Source of the DNA: Cucumis sativus | Taxonomy: Eukaryota; Streptophyta; Magnoliopsida; Cucurbitales; Cucurbitaceae | Direction: 5' to 3' | Assembly (NCBI RefSeq): GCF_000004075.3 | Contig: NC_026658.2 | Location: 14,682,075-14,746,074, forward strand | Length of the DNA: 64,000 nt | In this document: positions 25,701 to 38,785 of the stretch, piece after piece | Layout: the number at the start of each line of letters is the position of its first letter | Position numbering within the stretch: position 1 is the first letter of the stretch | Position numbers and translations under genes: made by a program | The notes under the pieces: model-generated | Told to the model about the DNA's origin: nothing | Databases searched by the model: none | What the model saw: only the letters and a program-made list of their open reading frames with translations

Positions 25701-28540
25701 TTGATCAACATCTCTTCCTCACTTTTGTTGTAGGTTTAGAGAAATTCATTCTTCCATAAATAAATAATGAATGAATCTATATATATAATATGTTGAGATA
25801 TCGAGGTGTTAGAAATAACATAGAACTCACACTTCTTGTAAAATAAGTTGTATTGTTAAGTTCATTATGCTTTGACTCAAAAGTTTAAAGTTAGTGAGTG
25901 AGAATGGTCTAATAAATAAAAATTAATAAAGTCATAAAATAGGAATTTGAACTTAAGATTTGATGTCATTTTAATTCAGTTTGAGTTATTAAAGTTTATG
26001 ATTAAGATGATTGAATTTAATAGAGTGGTTAGTACTCCTCACAAAATATAGTAGTCAAACAAAATATTAAATTTGAAAAAGTATATATACAATAATTATT
26101 ATAGAAATTAAGATGTGAAAGAAGAAGTTCATATAATTGTTGGTGAATTTATTAATTTTCAGCAACAATTGAACTAATTAATTATGTTTTGGCATTTTAA
26201 TGGAGGAACATCACCCACCCATAGTGGATCTCTAAACCCTTCGAGAGATATTTTTAAATCGTTAAATTACAAATTTAGTTTGTGATTTTTTTTTTTATAT
26301 AATAAGTCTTTCAACTTTAAATTTGTGTACTTAAACAATTAATTTTGTAAAAAAAGTTTTTAAAATTATTTAATTTTTTTATTAAAAGATGTTTGTTTTT
26401 AGTAATTAACAAACACTCTAATTTTATTCAAAATGATATTTTTAATTAAACAATTAAAAGTGTATTCTAAACACATCATTTATCTACAAAGAGGAATTTG
26501 GCCTACTTAATTAGTCTACTAGACCCAAAACTTCTTTTAATGTATGATCTTATTTCTTGATGTATAACACTATACTTACATCATTCAAGTTACTCTAATT
26601 TAATTTTGTAAAATATTTAATTTTTGAGCTTGATAATCATCACATGGTAAACCCATTGAACCATAACCTTAAATAGTAACTAACCACTTATCCATCGAGT
26701 ACGAGCTTAGCTATGGTCCTAATAATTTACTCAGTACAAAATCGAAAAGACTTAAAAGAAAAGTCTAAAATACATGATGGATGAAGAAACTGGTTTAAAT
26801 ATAACATGATTATTCCTTTAGACTACAAAATTGGTTGCCACACAAAGCAAGACAAAATTAAAGGAAAAATAAAATGATAGGGGGAATCCACACTCATTGC
26901 TTCAATCACAAGCTGTGTGAAATTGCAATGGTTGTGATTGAATTTGAACCCCAAAAAGAAAAAATATATATATATATATATTGCTTATTTGTTACTCAAC
27001 AAATTCTCATGCAACCAAACAAAAAGTGAAAATTATATGGATGCCTTCAACATGCAAAATGCAAAGATTACACAAAAAGGAGAAACACCAAACTGTGAAA
27101 TCCAAGCCATCAATTACTTGATGCCATTCTATAATAATATTATTAATATTATAATAATTCATCTCAAAGAATTTTGGAAAACTCTACTTATTATATTATA
27201 TTTTAAAGAAGAAGAAAAGTTAATTATATATGATGGGTTTTATTTGAAATAAATAGGTAAAACACTAGTTTTTGTATTCCATCTCAATCAACTTTGCTTT
27301 TTACTTACTCCACACAAGTTGACATGAATAATATCTTGGAGAGGAAAGATATAAGTTTGACAATAGGGACCTATAGATTATTATTATTTAGTCTTTAACA
27401 TACAAGTTTGTTCGTAGGAATTATATTATAATTAACTAATCTTCTAATTTTAGTCTCTCATTAGTAATAATATTAATTATAATAAAGGTGTCATGCTCGT
27501 TATAACTACCTTGTAAGTATAGAAATTAAATTTAAAGAATATTTTAAAAAATTATAAATATAGTCAAATATGCAATTTTATTAGTGATATAGAAATTAAT
27601 TATATATTTAAAATTACTATCAATTATAATTTAAGAGTGAATGAATAGTTGATTTTTAATATTTTATCTAATTTCACAAGGGATATGACCAAAACTATGT
27701 ATGGATTCTTAACTTTTACTGTTTTTAGGAAGCATATTACCTGAATGAAGAAAATCATTGTATGTATTTTAAATTTTGTATAAGTGCTAGAAAATAACAA
27801 TTAGGTAAATAACCATTAAATGTTTTCCAAAACTTGTTAGCCTAATAAATGCAATAGAGATGCAAAATTTGAAACGTTGGTTAATGAGTATAGACAAATT
27901 ATCCTTTGAAAAATTGCAATTTTTACTTTCCAGATATTAAGGTTACGTTTGGTTCCATTAAACATATTTCTAAAAAACAAAGTGATTGACGAGCAAAGCA
28001 TGCTCAATCTAATTATGACTGAAAATTACAATGTATCATTACCAATATTGTTATAGTTAATTATTATGGTTGTCGTGTTATTGTTTCACATGAAAATTGT
28101 GAATTTTGACACGTTTACTTAATTGTTACCATTACAGTTAACGTTTAACTCTAAAGACAACATTAAAAGTAATAATAAATGTAAAAGATTGATAAACCTA
28201 AATAAACATGAAAAAAAATAACTTGGTTGGATTTGTGATTTATTCATTAGAATGGATTCATGACTGAAATTCCGTTAGGTTTACACCTATTTTTATTGTG
28301 GTTTAATGTAGGAGGGAATTTCAAAACTTACTAAAAATAAATATTTAATGAAAAGTGATAGCAAATAGCATAATTGAAGAAAGAAATAAAAAAAATATAT
28401 AGCGGAAGCATAAAATATTTATAAAATGAATGAAAGTATAATTTTTTAAAATGTAAAATTGAGAAATGAGAAGGCTGAAAATGGTGGGATGAATGTGAGG
28501 GATGTAATTAATTTATGTTAATGGTATATATTGAAATTCT
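22721..28540. other. Gene-poor AT-rich stretch
   Basis: Expansin upstream region followed by AT-rich DNA. I see a short TA repeat (26965-26981), TATATA tracts (about 25137-25150) and no credible exon on either strand. The frames at 25360-25542 and 26938-27252 are low-complexity. Confidence 0.55.
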
Positions 28541-28541
28541 C

Positions 28542-28565
28542 TTATTATTATTATTATTATTATTT
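28542..28565 (+). repeat. (ATT)n microsatellite
   Basis: Eight TTA units bordering the GC-richer patch that follows. Confidence 0.9.
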
Positions 28566-28699
28566 TAGATACGATTTATGCAAACACCCATATTTAATTG
28601 TAGAGAAAAAAGAAACAAAAAATATAAAGAGAAAAAGGAAAAAAGGGAAAGGGTGTTAAAAAGAAAATAAAATGGGGGAAGTAAATAAAAAGGAGAAAG

Positions 28700-28870
28700 A
28701 GGGGTTGGAGATGGAGAGTGGGGGACCCACACGTAAAGGCAAAATTGGTAACTTTTTAAAACCGTCAGCGTTGGGCCCACCTCGAGCCTAGAGTCCCCTG
28801 TTTTACTGGAATTCCCCCACTCTTCCTGGCCCCACTTAGATTCCACCCCCCTCCCCCCCCTCCCTTCTTT
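28700..28870. promoter_or_regulatory. Isolated GC-richer patch with TCP/site II-like motifs
   Basis: The patch contains GTGGGGGACCCAC (28718-28730) and the palindrome TGGGCCCA (28772-28779), both close to TCP-factor/site II consensus sequences, plus C runs (28848-28861). It stands out from kilobases of AT-rich flank. No gene start is recognisable next to it. The frame at 28565-28846 (-) is not protein-like. It could be the promoter of a non-coding or lost gene. Confidence 0.3.
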
Positions 28871-31379
28871 TTACTTATTTCCAATTTTACCTACCCTCAA
28901 AACTCTTCTTTTCATATTTCACCAGGATAAGTTGCGAGTTATTATAAGATTGACCTTCTTTCTTTTTAATTTGCCTCTTAATTTTCAAATTTTACATTTT
29001 AAAATATTCTTCAAATTTACACCTTAATACTAATGTTTATTAATGAAAATTTGTTATAAATTAAAATATTATTTAAAACATTTAAAAATATAGCAAAATT
29101 TTACTTTTTATTGATGATAAACGGCAATAAACATCCGCTAAATACACTATTGCAATTTGTTATAAATATAAACTAAAATTTAACTATATTTATAAATAAG
29201 TTGACTTATTTTAGTATATTTGAAAACATTTATTAAAAAAAATCTGAATGATTATAATAAATAAAGTTTCACTATTTTTTTTTTTCTAATTGTTAATTAA
29301 ATAATTTTGAATTTAAAATTGATATAAAAATTTTAAATTACTTAATAGAAAGGAAAGTGGTTGAGTAGAAAAAAAATCAAACTATTTACAAAATATAGAG
29401 TTAGTTTGATTTTGAAATTTTTGAACCAAAGTGAAAACCATTTAAAAAACCTAATACTTGTTTGGGACAAATATTATCTAGAATTATAATAAGCACACAA
29501 TATCTACTTTAAAATTCTTAATTTGATATAAGATTTTACTATTTGACATTCATTATTCAATATTTTTGTTGGTAGAATGTTTACTATTTTCTTATCAAAT
29601 TAAAATAATTTGCATGTCAAATATATAAGATGATAATTCAAACTAAAATAATTTACACCCTAAACACAAACTATTATTGTTACAAAATTATAATAACTTA
29701 GTATTACAACAATTCACCCATTTTTCCAAACACTATCTTAAACATAAAACGGTTTCTCACCCTTTTAAAAGTAATAAAAGACTGTTGATGAATTCGATAT
29801 GAATGCAAGAGGTCAATTGGTGGTTCTATTATGTCATAAAGAAATTGAAGAAATGTCATAAAAATGAAAATACTAAATGAACCCTCACATTAATAAATAG
29901 CAATTTTAACTTCTCTTTTTTTAAAAAACAAAAACAAAAGAGAGGAATGGGTTTTAAATTTAACCAAATCTTTAAAATTCTTCTCTGTCCGTAATTAACT
30001 TTTGTTTATTGTTTTTTATTTTTTTACAATTTGTGGGTAGAAAAATAGAACTAGTGATGTCAAAGTGAGTGTATAGAAAAGATTTAGGTTAAAATTGAAC
30101 TATCAAGTAATAAATAAATCACATTTGAAAAGATGGGGAATAAGGGGTAAAATGGTCTTAGAAATAGAAAAAAGAATATATTTAGATTACCGGCAAAGGA
30201 AAAACAAAACCCACTTTCCCCGAAGGAGCGGTCTGTTACGCGAAGCCTCAACCGTACGCTCATCTTTCTATAAAAACTCATTTATTATTCTCCCCTTTAT
30301 GGAATGACCTCCATACCCCTTCATTTTTCAATTAATTACTTTGCCGGTTTAATGAAGCCACGTAATCTACTACTATTTTACCAAAAAGCCCCCACACACC
30401 CAAATCAACTCAGCATATGATTCGGTGCACTCACGGCTACTACACTATTCTATTCGTAGAGTTTAATTCTATGTGCATTTTTATTACTTTTTTGTTTGGG
30501 TTAAATTACTAAATTCTTCTATGATTTTGAGGAAGTTGCAATTTCCTTTGTGTGCTTTTTAATTAGAATTTAAGCTTAGTTTATAATTACAATTGTTGTA
30601 ATTTTAATGAGTTTACATAAATACATTTATGTATTTGTTGCAGTCGGTTAAATAGTAAAGATAATTTTATTATTTTGAGAGTGTAGTGATCGAAATTATC
30701 TATAGCGCTTGATACTGTAATAGTGATTTCTATAGTGTTTCTTATAAAATAAGGAGCCGTTTGAGAAATTTTTTTATTATTATAATCATATTTTGTTATA
30801 GTTGGCGTATGATAGTTTTTGTTTGAGATGTAAACGCTTTGGTTTAAGAATAAAATAATAAACATTGTAACAAACAATAGAAAGATAATGAATGTAACAA
30901 ATTGAGTTGTTGACTATAGTTGTTGAAAGTACATATTAATATTTATTGTAGCAAAATGTTGTTATTAGGGTAGAATAATCTTTTTTAAAGGGTTTTAAAA
31001 TGGTAAGTGGGTTTAAGGTAAATAATTAATCATAATTAGAATCGATTTTCTTTTCGATTGTATCTGGTGATTAGAAATTTTATAGAATGACCTACATTAA
31101 TTATAAGTACAAAATATTGTTAAACAATAACTAATGTAATGAAATAAGACTTATTTTTTAGATTACAAACAATAGAAAGTAAATAATTTATTTTTTTCAG
31201 TTTATTAAAATAGATGACGTCTAAATATATATATATTTAGAATATTTGGGTAGAGTGTGTGAGATGTTGGCACAAATAAAGTGAAATGGGGTGTGGTTTG
31301 ATGGTTTGGAAGGGAACCCAAAATTTGCGCCCATAACCACAAACTAATTCCCATGTGAATTCAATAATATTAACATCCA

Positions 31380-31401
31380 CTTATTATTATTATTATTATT
31401 A
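31380..31401 (+). repeat. (ATT)n microsatellite
   Basis: Seven TTA units, continuing into an imperfect ATC/ATT stretch. Confidence 0.88.
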
Positions 31402-32613
31402 TCATTATCATCAATATTATTATTACTATTTGCTCTTTTTACACTCCAACTCTAAACAATAGTCATTTGCAAGAAGAAAAAAGAAAGGAAGAAGAAGAAG
31501 AAAAGAAAAGAAAAGAAAAAGAAAAAGTTGTAAGGCATAGTAGTAGTAGTAGTCCATGTCCATGGTCACAGATTAGCATGTGCGTTCAGTTATTGCAGCC
31601 ACCACCACATCTTTAATTCCATTTCTTTTTGATGAATATTGTAGGGGTTAGGAGGAGGAGATGGGATCGATGGATTTGGGAGATCAAAAGCAGAGGTGAA
31701 TTAGGGACCGGGTGGGACTATGGGGCTTCCCTTCATTCTCTTTCCCATACTGCCAGGTGTCATCATCACCTTATTCCATTTCAAAACTTGATTTTCAATT
31801 TCATACTTTTTAAAATTTCACAAACGTTTTCATCTTCTTATTTTTTCATTATTATTATTGAAACTTTAATACTAGTATACTGTTATTTTGCATTGTTTTC
31901 AATTATACTAATGTTTCAATTAAAAACATATATTTTTTTAAATAAAAATAATATTTTAATAATAATAGAATACTACAATTTGATTTTTAAAGAAGCGGTT
32001 GGTCCATCGAGTTCTTAGTCTCTCTTTGTTGGGTATACCGACCAAAATAATTAATTTTATAGAAAACGATCCCCAATAGATCAGAGACAAAACCGACCTT
32101 AGATCAATTGATTGAGTTGTATACACCCTGTTAGTAGTTAGTTAGCTACCATGCCTGAGCTTTTAACTCTCCTACCCTAAGACATGACTTGGTACAATTG
32201 ATAAGTTAATAAAATACAATCAATTCATTACAATCTGAGTTAAACTAATAAGGATAATTTATAGTATTAATGATATTTGGTGACTGAATTAGTTTCTAAT
32301 GAATTGACAATAGTCAACAACTAGTGGTAGCAAAGTAAATAATTTTTAGATAATTTTTTTTATAAATTATTTACTATCCACACTTCTCAAAATGACTTAT
32401 TTTATTTCAAACATATGTTATGAAATACTTGAATATATATTATATACACACATTAACAAAAATTAAATTCAAAGATGCATATATTGACAATGATCAATTA
32501 AATATAACTTGCAAATATATTAAAGTTTGGCTATCGTTATGTTGACTTTGGAAATAAGACCAATTACTTATAACATAAATCATTAGAGATGAATTATAAA
32601 TAATAATGTGTTG

Positions 32614-32645
32614 ATATATATATATATATATATACATACATACAT
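32614..32645 (+). repeat. (TA)n-(TACA)n compound microsatellite
   Basis: About ten TA units run directly into three TACA units. Confidence 0.88.
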
Positions 32646-33965
32646 AGATGTGTAGATCCAAGTGGGAATTGGTTGACTAATGACAGTAGAAAATTTTAAA
32701 ATTAATTTCGAAGCATTTGAACAAATATTATTTAAATGGGAATTTGGGAAAAGCAAAACAGCTTTTTGGTTATTAGTCCCTTTGACTCCACACTTCTAAG
32801 AAAAAAACTTCAATTAAAAAATAACAAGTGGAATTATTATATAACTTTATGATAATTAAACTTACATGGAATATAGTAACAATTCATTGTATCCTTAATC
32901 CCATGATGATTTTGTTCATTCTCATTTCTGGCCTTAGTTGCTTTTATTATTATTAATAATAATAATATAACAATACAACCAAAATAATCAGATGGGAAGC
33001 CACATTTTTGTAATAAAATATTTTGTTAAATAACGGTTCCAAATATAACAATCAAGATAAAATATTAACATATACAACAACATTTTAAAAAATATACAAA
33101 AATAGCAAAGTCTAGCCACGATAGACTTCTATTGTTGTTGATAAACTTTAATGGTCATTTGTAATAGACCATATTGTGGGTGGTCTATCAACATGAGTAA
33201 GCTCCAAGCTAAACACGCTTAACTTTTAAGTTTCAATGATCGAGTCACTAAAAATGAAAGTACACATTGTTAGTATAGATAACAAGTTTTAATTTTTTTA
33301 AGTCTTTCTTAACATTACTTTCATGTATTCAGAATCTCTAATTCAAATATGATACCGATTCATTCATGTCTCTCTCCTAAACTCAGAACGTTACATATAG
33401 TAAATTTATGTTTAATACCTTAGTCTTAATTACCAAATTAAATTTTTAGGTATCATTTGATAATTATTTTGTTTACTTTTAACTCTAAAAATTTGTGTTT
33501 ATATCTCCACCTATCACTAGTGGCAGATCCATAAATTTTATATAGGGGGCAATGGGCACTATATAATAAACACACTAAAAAATATCACGATGTTTCACTG
33601 ATGCTCCGATAACTATCACTACATTTGTAGCAATAAAAAAATACCAGCAATTTTCACATGATTTTTTGTAATGCAAATACGTGAATTTAAAATTATCATT
33701 AAAAAAAAAATTAATATCTTTTGCCTTGAATGTTGCTGAGGGAGTGTAAGTTCAGATCAGTGACTTTGTTCATTTTTTTACATAAATTTTGTTAGATGAC
33801 AAATGAGAGATAGAAAATAAGTTAGAGTTTTATTTTAGATGATTTTTTTTCCTCTTTTAAAAAAATTATCAATGTTTGTATAAGAAGGGCATAACCACTC
33901 AACAGAAGCATAAAAAGCAGAAGTTAGGAAATGTGAAGCTAAATTTAATATATATTGTAATTTAA

Positions 33966-33989
33966 TATTTTAATATTAATATTAAAATA
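33966..33989. repeat. 24-base perfect AT palindrome
   Basis: The two 12-base halves (33966-33977 and 33978-33989) are exact reverse complements, made only of A and T. Confidence 0.85.
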
Positions 33990-34689
33990 CAAAAATCGAT
34001 AATATAAAAGGACACGTGACCCATAGCTCTTTAAAGGATTCACCCTTGTCTGTCACTATATGACAATTTACATTTTTTTTTTTAACTACAATATTTGAAC
34101 TCTCAATTGAATTTAAAAGAAAAGCAAATTTTTAATAACTAGTTTTCAAAATTTGTCTTAAATTTTGAGAATGTTAGTAGAAAGTCAAAAACAAACAAAA
34201 AATTTCAGAAGCAGAACGATTGTTTATGTGCTTAGTTTTCATAAAAACCAAAGACGAAATTATAATCAAACTAATCTTTTACTTTTTTTCTTTTTAATTT
34301 GTTGAAAAACATGAACTGCTTTGGTAAAAGTGAATTGTGTAACCACTCTTCTTTTAAAATTCTTATTATTATAACAAACAAAACTTCAATCATTTAAACA
34401 AATATTAAAAACTCAAAAAGGTAACCTATAATTGTTATTCTAAGGGGAAAAAAGACAATAGGTTATTATTTAGTTTGTCAATTGGATGAATTTGTTTATT
34501 TGAATGCTTCCACTTCTTAATTATATCAATATGCGTTTTATTGATTTTTGTGATACATAATTAACTTTCCTGATTATAAGATTAGAGCACATGAAATGAT
34601 GATTTGGATTTTGTATTCTTTTGGCTTCTTCAACAACTCTCTACCTTATTTCATTAATTCCTAATCTTTTATTCCTCTTCCTCGTCCCC

Positions 34690-34727
34690 CTTCAACTTCA
34701 ATTCTTTTCTTCAACTTCAATTCTTTT
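34690..34727 (+). repeat. 19-base direct tandem duplication
   Basis: CTTCAACTTCAATTCTTTT occurs twice, head to tail, without mismatch. Confidence 0.9.
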
Positions 34728-35632
34728 CCCACATTCACTAACTACCAGATAGTACATTGACAAAGAAGGACACATTTAAGAATATTAATAAATACATGAA
34801 TCTCAATTAAATAGTTCAACTTATACAGAAATAGGTCTTAACAAACAACTATTAGAGTATGGTTTACATATAATTAAAATTATGACCTGTGAAATACTAT
34901 TTTTAGAATCAAAATTACATAACTTAATTAGTCATTTGAAGTTGACATGTGTATTGATTCTTTTAATTATACTCCAGATTAGCCAATATGGGAAGATTGA
35001 AACAAACAATTGGTTGGCTTTAATTAACCAATCTAAAAATGTGAGCAAAAACTAGAAAAAGAAAGTGCAGTTATTCTTTAGAAAATATATTGAATTGTAT
35101 ATATATATTCATATATATGTGGATAATAAAAACAAAAAACACATAAAAAGAAAAGAAAAGAAAAGAAGAAAAAAGTTGTGAGGACCCCTTAGCACAGATT
35201 CACTGATTGGATCATAAATTTTCTTACAAAGTCAGACAAAATATTTCAGAATTCAGATGTTTCATTCCATGTGATCTCTCAATTAATTCTCCTCCATCGC
35301 CTTATCTCCCAATAGCATTAATAAATATGTTCAACTCTCATTTTTTCATCTCTATTCAATCTTAAGTTTTACTTTTGTTTTTTCAGTTGTCTTGATTATT
35401 TATTAACATTTTCACTTGTTTATTTTTTCATATAAAGATTATTGTTATTTATTTAACTAAATTTAATAAGAAAAAAAAGGGATAAATATACGAATCGACC
35501 AAAATATGTTTCAATATAATAAAGAAATGAAGGATTCTGGGCCCATGATTATGGCCCATTTGACCATCACCAATTCATTGGTCATATCTTCATATCCTGC
35601 AGCCTGCAGGCTATAGATTGTTTTCATATGTG

Positions 35633-35648
35633 ATGTGTGTGTGTGTGT
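35633..35648 (+). repeat. (GT)n microsatellite
   Basis: About eight GT units followed by TATGTATATATGTATAT. A perfect palindromic CCTGCAG-C-CTGCAGG lies just upstream (about 35597-35611). Confidence 0.85.
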
Positions 35649-38547
35649 ATGTATATATGTATATCTTTTTCCCACGAAAAGAAATAAAAACAAAAGAAAA
35701 TTCACTGATTTGAAAGAAGAGAGTTGTAGGAGAAACCATATTTAAAAGAGAAATGGGTTAGTATCGTCTTTTTAAATATGATTTTGATGTGTCATTGGGA
35801 AAAGAAACAACATCTATAATCTACACTTTTGTTTTTATTTTTATTTTCTGATAAATTATCAGATTTGTAAATAAATCATATCCAGTTAGAATCAATATCT
35901 TAAAAAATTTAATCCACCTACCAAGAACAATATAATCTGTCCCTCGAATATTTGTAAATTTGTAAATAGTTTATATACAAGAGCAGAACAAACATTATAA
36001 TTTAGCTATAACGTAATTCACAAACTTCTGAGTCAATTTAACTTATGCGTTTATTGATTCATCTCATAACCAACTAGACAACTTAACAATCAAAATCACA
36101 TACTAAACATAAGCTTAACCTCAGAGCTGCAAATAATACAAACCAAACCTGAATCTAAATCTAACTCGTTTGTTCAGTTCAAGGGACTACATTTACAAAG
36201 ACAACTTCAACTTTTTATCACGAAATAAAGTCCAAAGGTAGATGGAGGGGATTTCAACAGTAGATGAAAATCTTCAAAACTAACCATCAAAACCTGAATG
36301 ATTTGAAAAGTGATATAGCATAGACTGTAGAGTAGTTAAAACAAACTTGACCTATAAAAAGATGTTTGACCATCCCTCCAAGTTCCTAACAGAATAACAG
36401 TTAAACATCCATAGAGAAAAAGGGAAAAGAAAAAGAAAAAAGGAAAGAAAAGAAAAAGGTTGATGGGATAGGGGTGCAGGCTAGCATCATTAATGTAATT
36501 GCAGAGACATAACACATGGCTCATAACACCCTCTGTCTCTTCTTTATTTGCAGGCTCTGCTTTCATGTGAAACCTCATTCAATTTGCTCACTAACTTAAT
36601 CCCCATCAAGTATCAACCAGTCTCCATTTTTCTAAAATAGGTCTGCTAACAGTTATGCAAATTGTTCACTGCCTAACTTCATTTATCCTCTAAACTTCAC
36701 CTGCTTGCCTTCAACAACTGTTGGAAGTGAACTAAAAAATCTGCTTGTCCCTAATAAATGGCAGATATAAAATTTGGAATGTTTCGTCTTATACTTCTCT
36801 ACTTCTTGATTACCTCACCTACTTTCTACAGTAACAAGATTACTTCTTGAATATAGTTTTCAATGTTTCTTTAAATTTTGAAGTAAAGAATTAATATAAT
36901 ATATTGGAGTTAAGCCTAAGTTTGGGATGTAGTTTGAAAACACTATAGGAAGAGGAAGAGTTGAGTTACTTAACATCCATTTATAAACTCGATGATTCAA
37001 ATATCATTAAATGTGTTTCCTTTCTCTCTTCCAACTCTACAAAAACCTCACCAAACAGTCTCATGTTTCATGCTTGTTTCTTAATTGACATCTATGTTTC
37101 TTTATGTTTAGCAAGGTTCAATTCTTGATGTATAGGTATCTCACTTATTTCATAGAAGTTAAATTTAACCAAAATGTCCTCAAACTAATTTTCTTTTTTA
37201 GTATAAATTATTGCACTAAAATTTGGAAAGTTTCATTTTTACTCTTTGATTTTGAAATTATTTCTAAAAACATCCTTTATGTTAAAATAAATTATGAACG
37301 TTTGACACGACTGTTGATGCTTAAATGCCTCGGTGTAACTTGATTTATAGCTACATTTGTGTAACCTAATAAAAAAAAGTTACAAAATGCCATTTTATTA
37401 AAAAAAATGTTTTTTTAAAATATATTCGTGTAAACTACGAAGACAAGGAGAGCATGGAGTTAGATGCAAATGCAATCGAACTCTAGCAAAATTCATTTAC
37501 AAAAACAATTATTGCAGATCGACTATCGTCTGAATTTAAATCATATAAATGATATCACATAAACTTTCAATCTTTCACATTAGTTCCCACGCCAATCTTC
37601 ACTTATTTTAACAAAAAAAAAAAAAACATAGTTTTAGGGTAAAAGCGAAACTTACCAAAGTCTAGAAACATAATTGAAATTTACCCCAATGTTCTGTATA
37701 ATCTAACCTTGCATTGCAAGATGGTAATAAGGGAAGCAAATGAAGCTAAAGTTGTAACTGTAAGGCTTCCTGGAGTTCTGATGGACTATCCAACAATTGT
37801 TAATTCCTAAACGTTTGAGATAAGAAATTACTTAAAAAAAATTCCATCCATATGTTCTAACAAGAGGAGCAAGCAAATTTTCATATGCCTTCCGCCTTAT
37901 GATGGCTTGGCTATACACCTTTTTGAAAGATGCAACATTCTATGAAGTTTCCACCTCAATCACATTAAATGAACTAAGGCACGTTTGACAGAAGAGTTGG
38001 ACTTCAAATAGAGTTATTCAAAAATCAAAATATATGACACCCATCGTATTATCTAGAATTATATACTAAAGCAGATGAAGACAAGATGAACAATACCCAA
38101 AGTCGTACCTTTGAATGAGATTATGAGAAAGCATTGAATCAGCAATAGTAACCATCTGGAAAATGCTGTCACGTCCGACTGTTATCTTCTTTTCCACGTT
38201 TTAATTGATCTCCCAAAAGTCGCCACCAACTAATTTTAACTTGAAAGTATAATTCCCTTCATTTTCTATCAAATATATTGCAGTTTCCAGTTTCTTACAA
38301 TATCAATTTCGATACAATTATCTTTATCAAAGATAATTCATTTACAACCTATTTTAATAAATTACATTTCTAGCTCAATATTAAGGTGGTTGTACTTGAT
38401 CTAACAACAAAAATCACTGTGTAACAAACTAGAGGATACAAAAATGGATGCACGGCTGGTTAATGCCCGCAAGCAAGTCTCACTTTCTAAACGCTCCTAG
38501 AACATGGCTGGACATAGGGTCTCTTGATGAATCCTCATGGGATCAAC

Positions 38548-38785
38548 CCTGCAACAAACGTTGTTGAGAAACGTTAGTTTGTTATGGAGTCAAAAAAACA
38601 AAATGATTACCAAACAGGGCATAAACAATTAATTTTTTAAAAACAGAAAGAAGCAAGAGTTGCAATTGAGTTAATTCATTTTACAGGAAAAGCGGCTTCA
38701 AATTTGTTGAAGGAATACCAAACGTGCAGGTTCAGGGAGTAGCACTTTTGTCATAAAATATTTCACTAAAGAGGACCTCATATAT
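38548..38785 (-). other. Probable RNR1 3' UTR with possible intron
   Basis: Downstream of the RNR1 stop on the - strand, CCT|GTAAAATG (donor at 38684) and TTGTTGCAG|GGTTG (acceptor, next base 38548) could bound a 136-base intron in the 3' UTR. The sequence from 38548 down to about 38430 is less AT-rich than its surroundings, as expected for transcript. Inference only. Confidence 0.3.

Larger units (their letters stand above)
28931..38480. other. Gene-poor stretch upstream of RNR1 3' end
   Basis: No supported coding exon in this stretch. It holds ATT (31380-31401), TA/TACA (32614-32645) and GT (35633-35648) microsatellites. It also has a 24-base AT palindrome (33966-33989), a 19-base tandem duplication (34690-34727), and dispersed-repeat fragments near 29660-29720, 33110-33190 and 33446-33520. 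The region 31540-31770 is somewhat GC-richer, but its frame (31629-32018) ends in simple AT sequence and is not convincing. Confidence 0.5.

Noticed and set aside
26938..27252. 104-codon open frame (+)
   Set aside because: Begins in an A run and TA repeat and has no domain. Typical of chance frames in AT-rich DNA.
28565..28846. 93-codon open frame (-) overlapping the GC-richer patch
   Set aside because: Ends in Phe/Leu/Ser runs from an A-rich strand and has no recognisable domain.
31700..31765. Short hairpin (TGGGACTATGGGG against CCCATACTGCCA) as a miRNA precursor
   Set aside because: Two internal mismatches, a loop of about 14 bases and no match to a miRNA family I know. The stem is too short for a plant precursor.
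31629..32018. 129-codon open frame (+) in a locally GC-richer region
   Set aside because: The first third is Arg/Trp/Gly-mixed but the rest is Phe/Ile/Leu from simple AT sequence. There is no splice support or recognisable domain.
35511..35705. Open frame with His/Thr repeats near 35.6 kb (-)
   Set aside because: It is the translation of the GT microsatellite.
37104..37343. 79-codon open frame (+)
   Set aside because: Hydrophobic translation of AT-rich DNA with no upstream promoter, splice or family support.
37981..38010. TTTGACAGAAGAGTTGG resembles the start of miR156
   Set aside because: Only the first 12 or so bases agree and no complementary arm is nearby.
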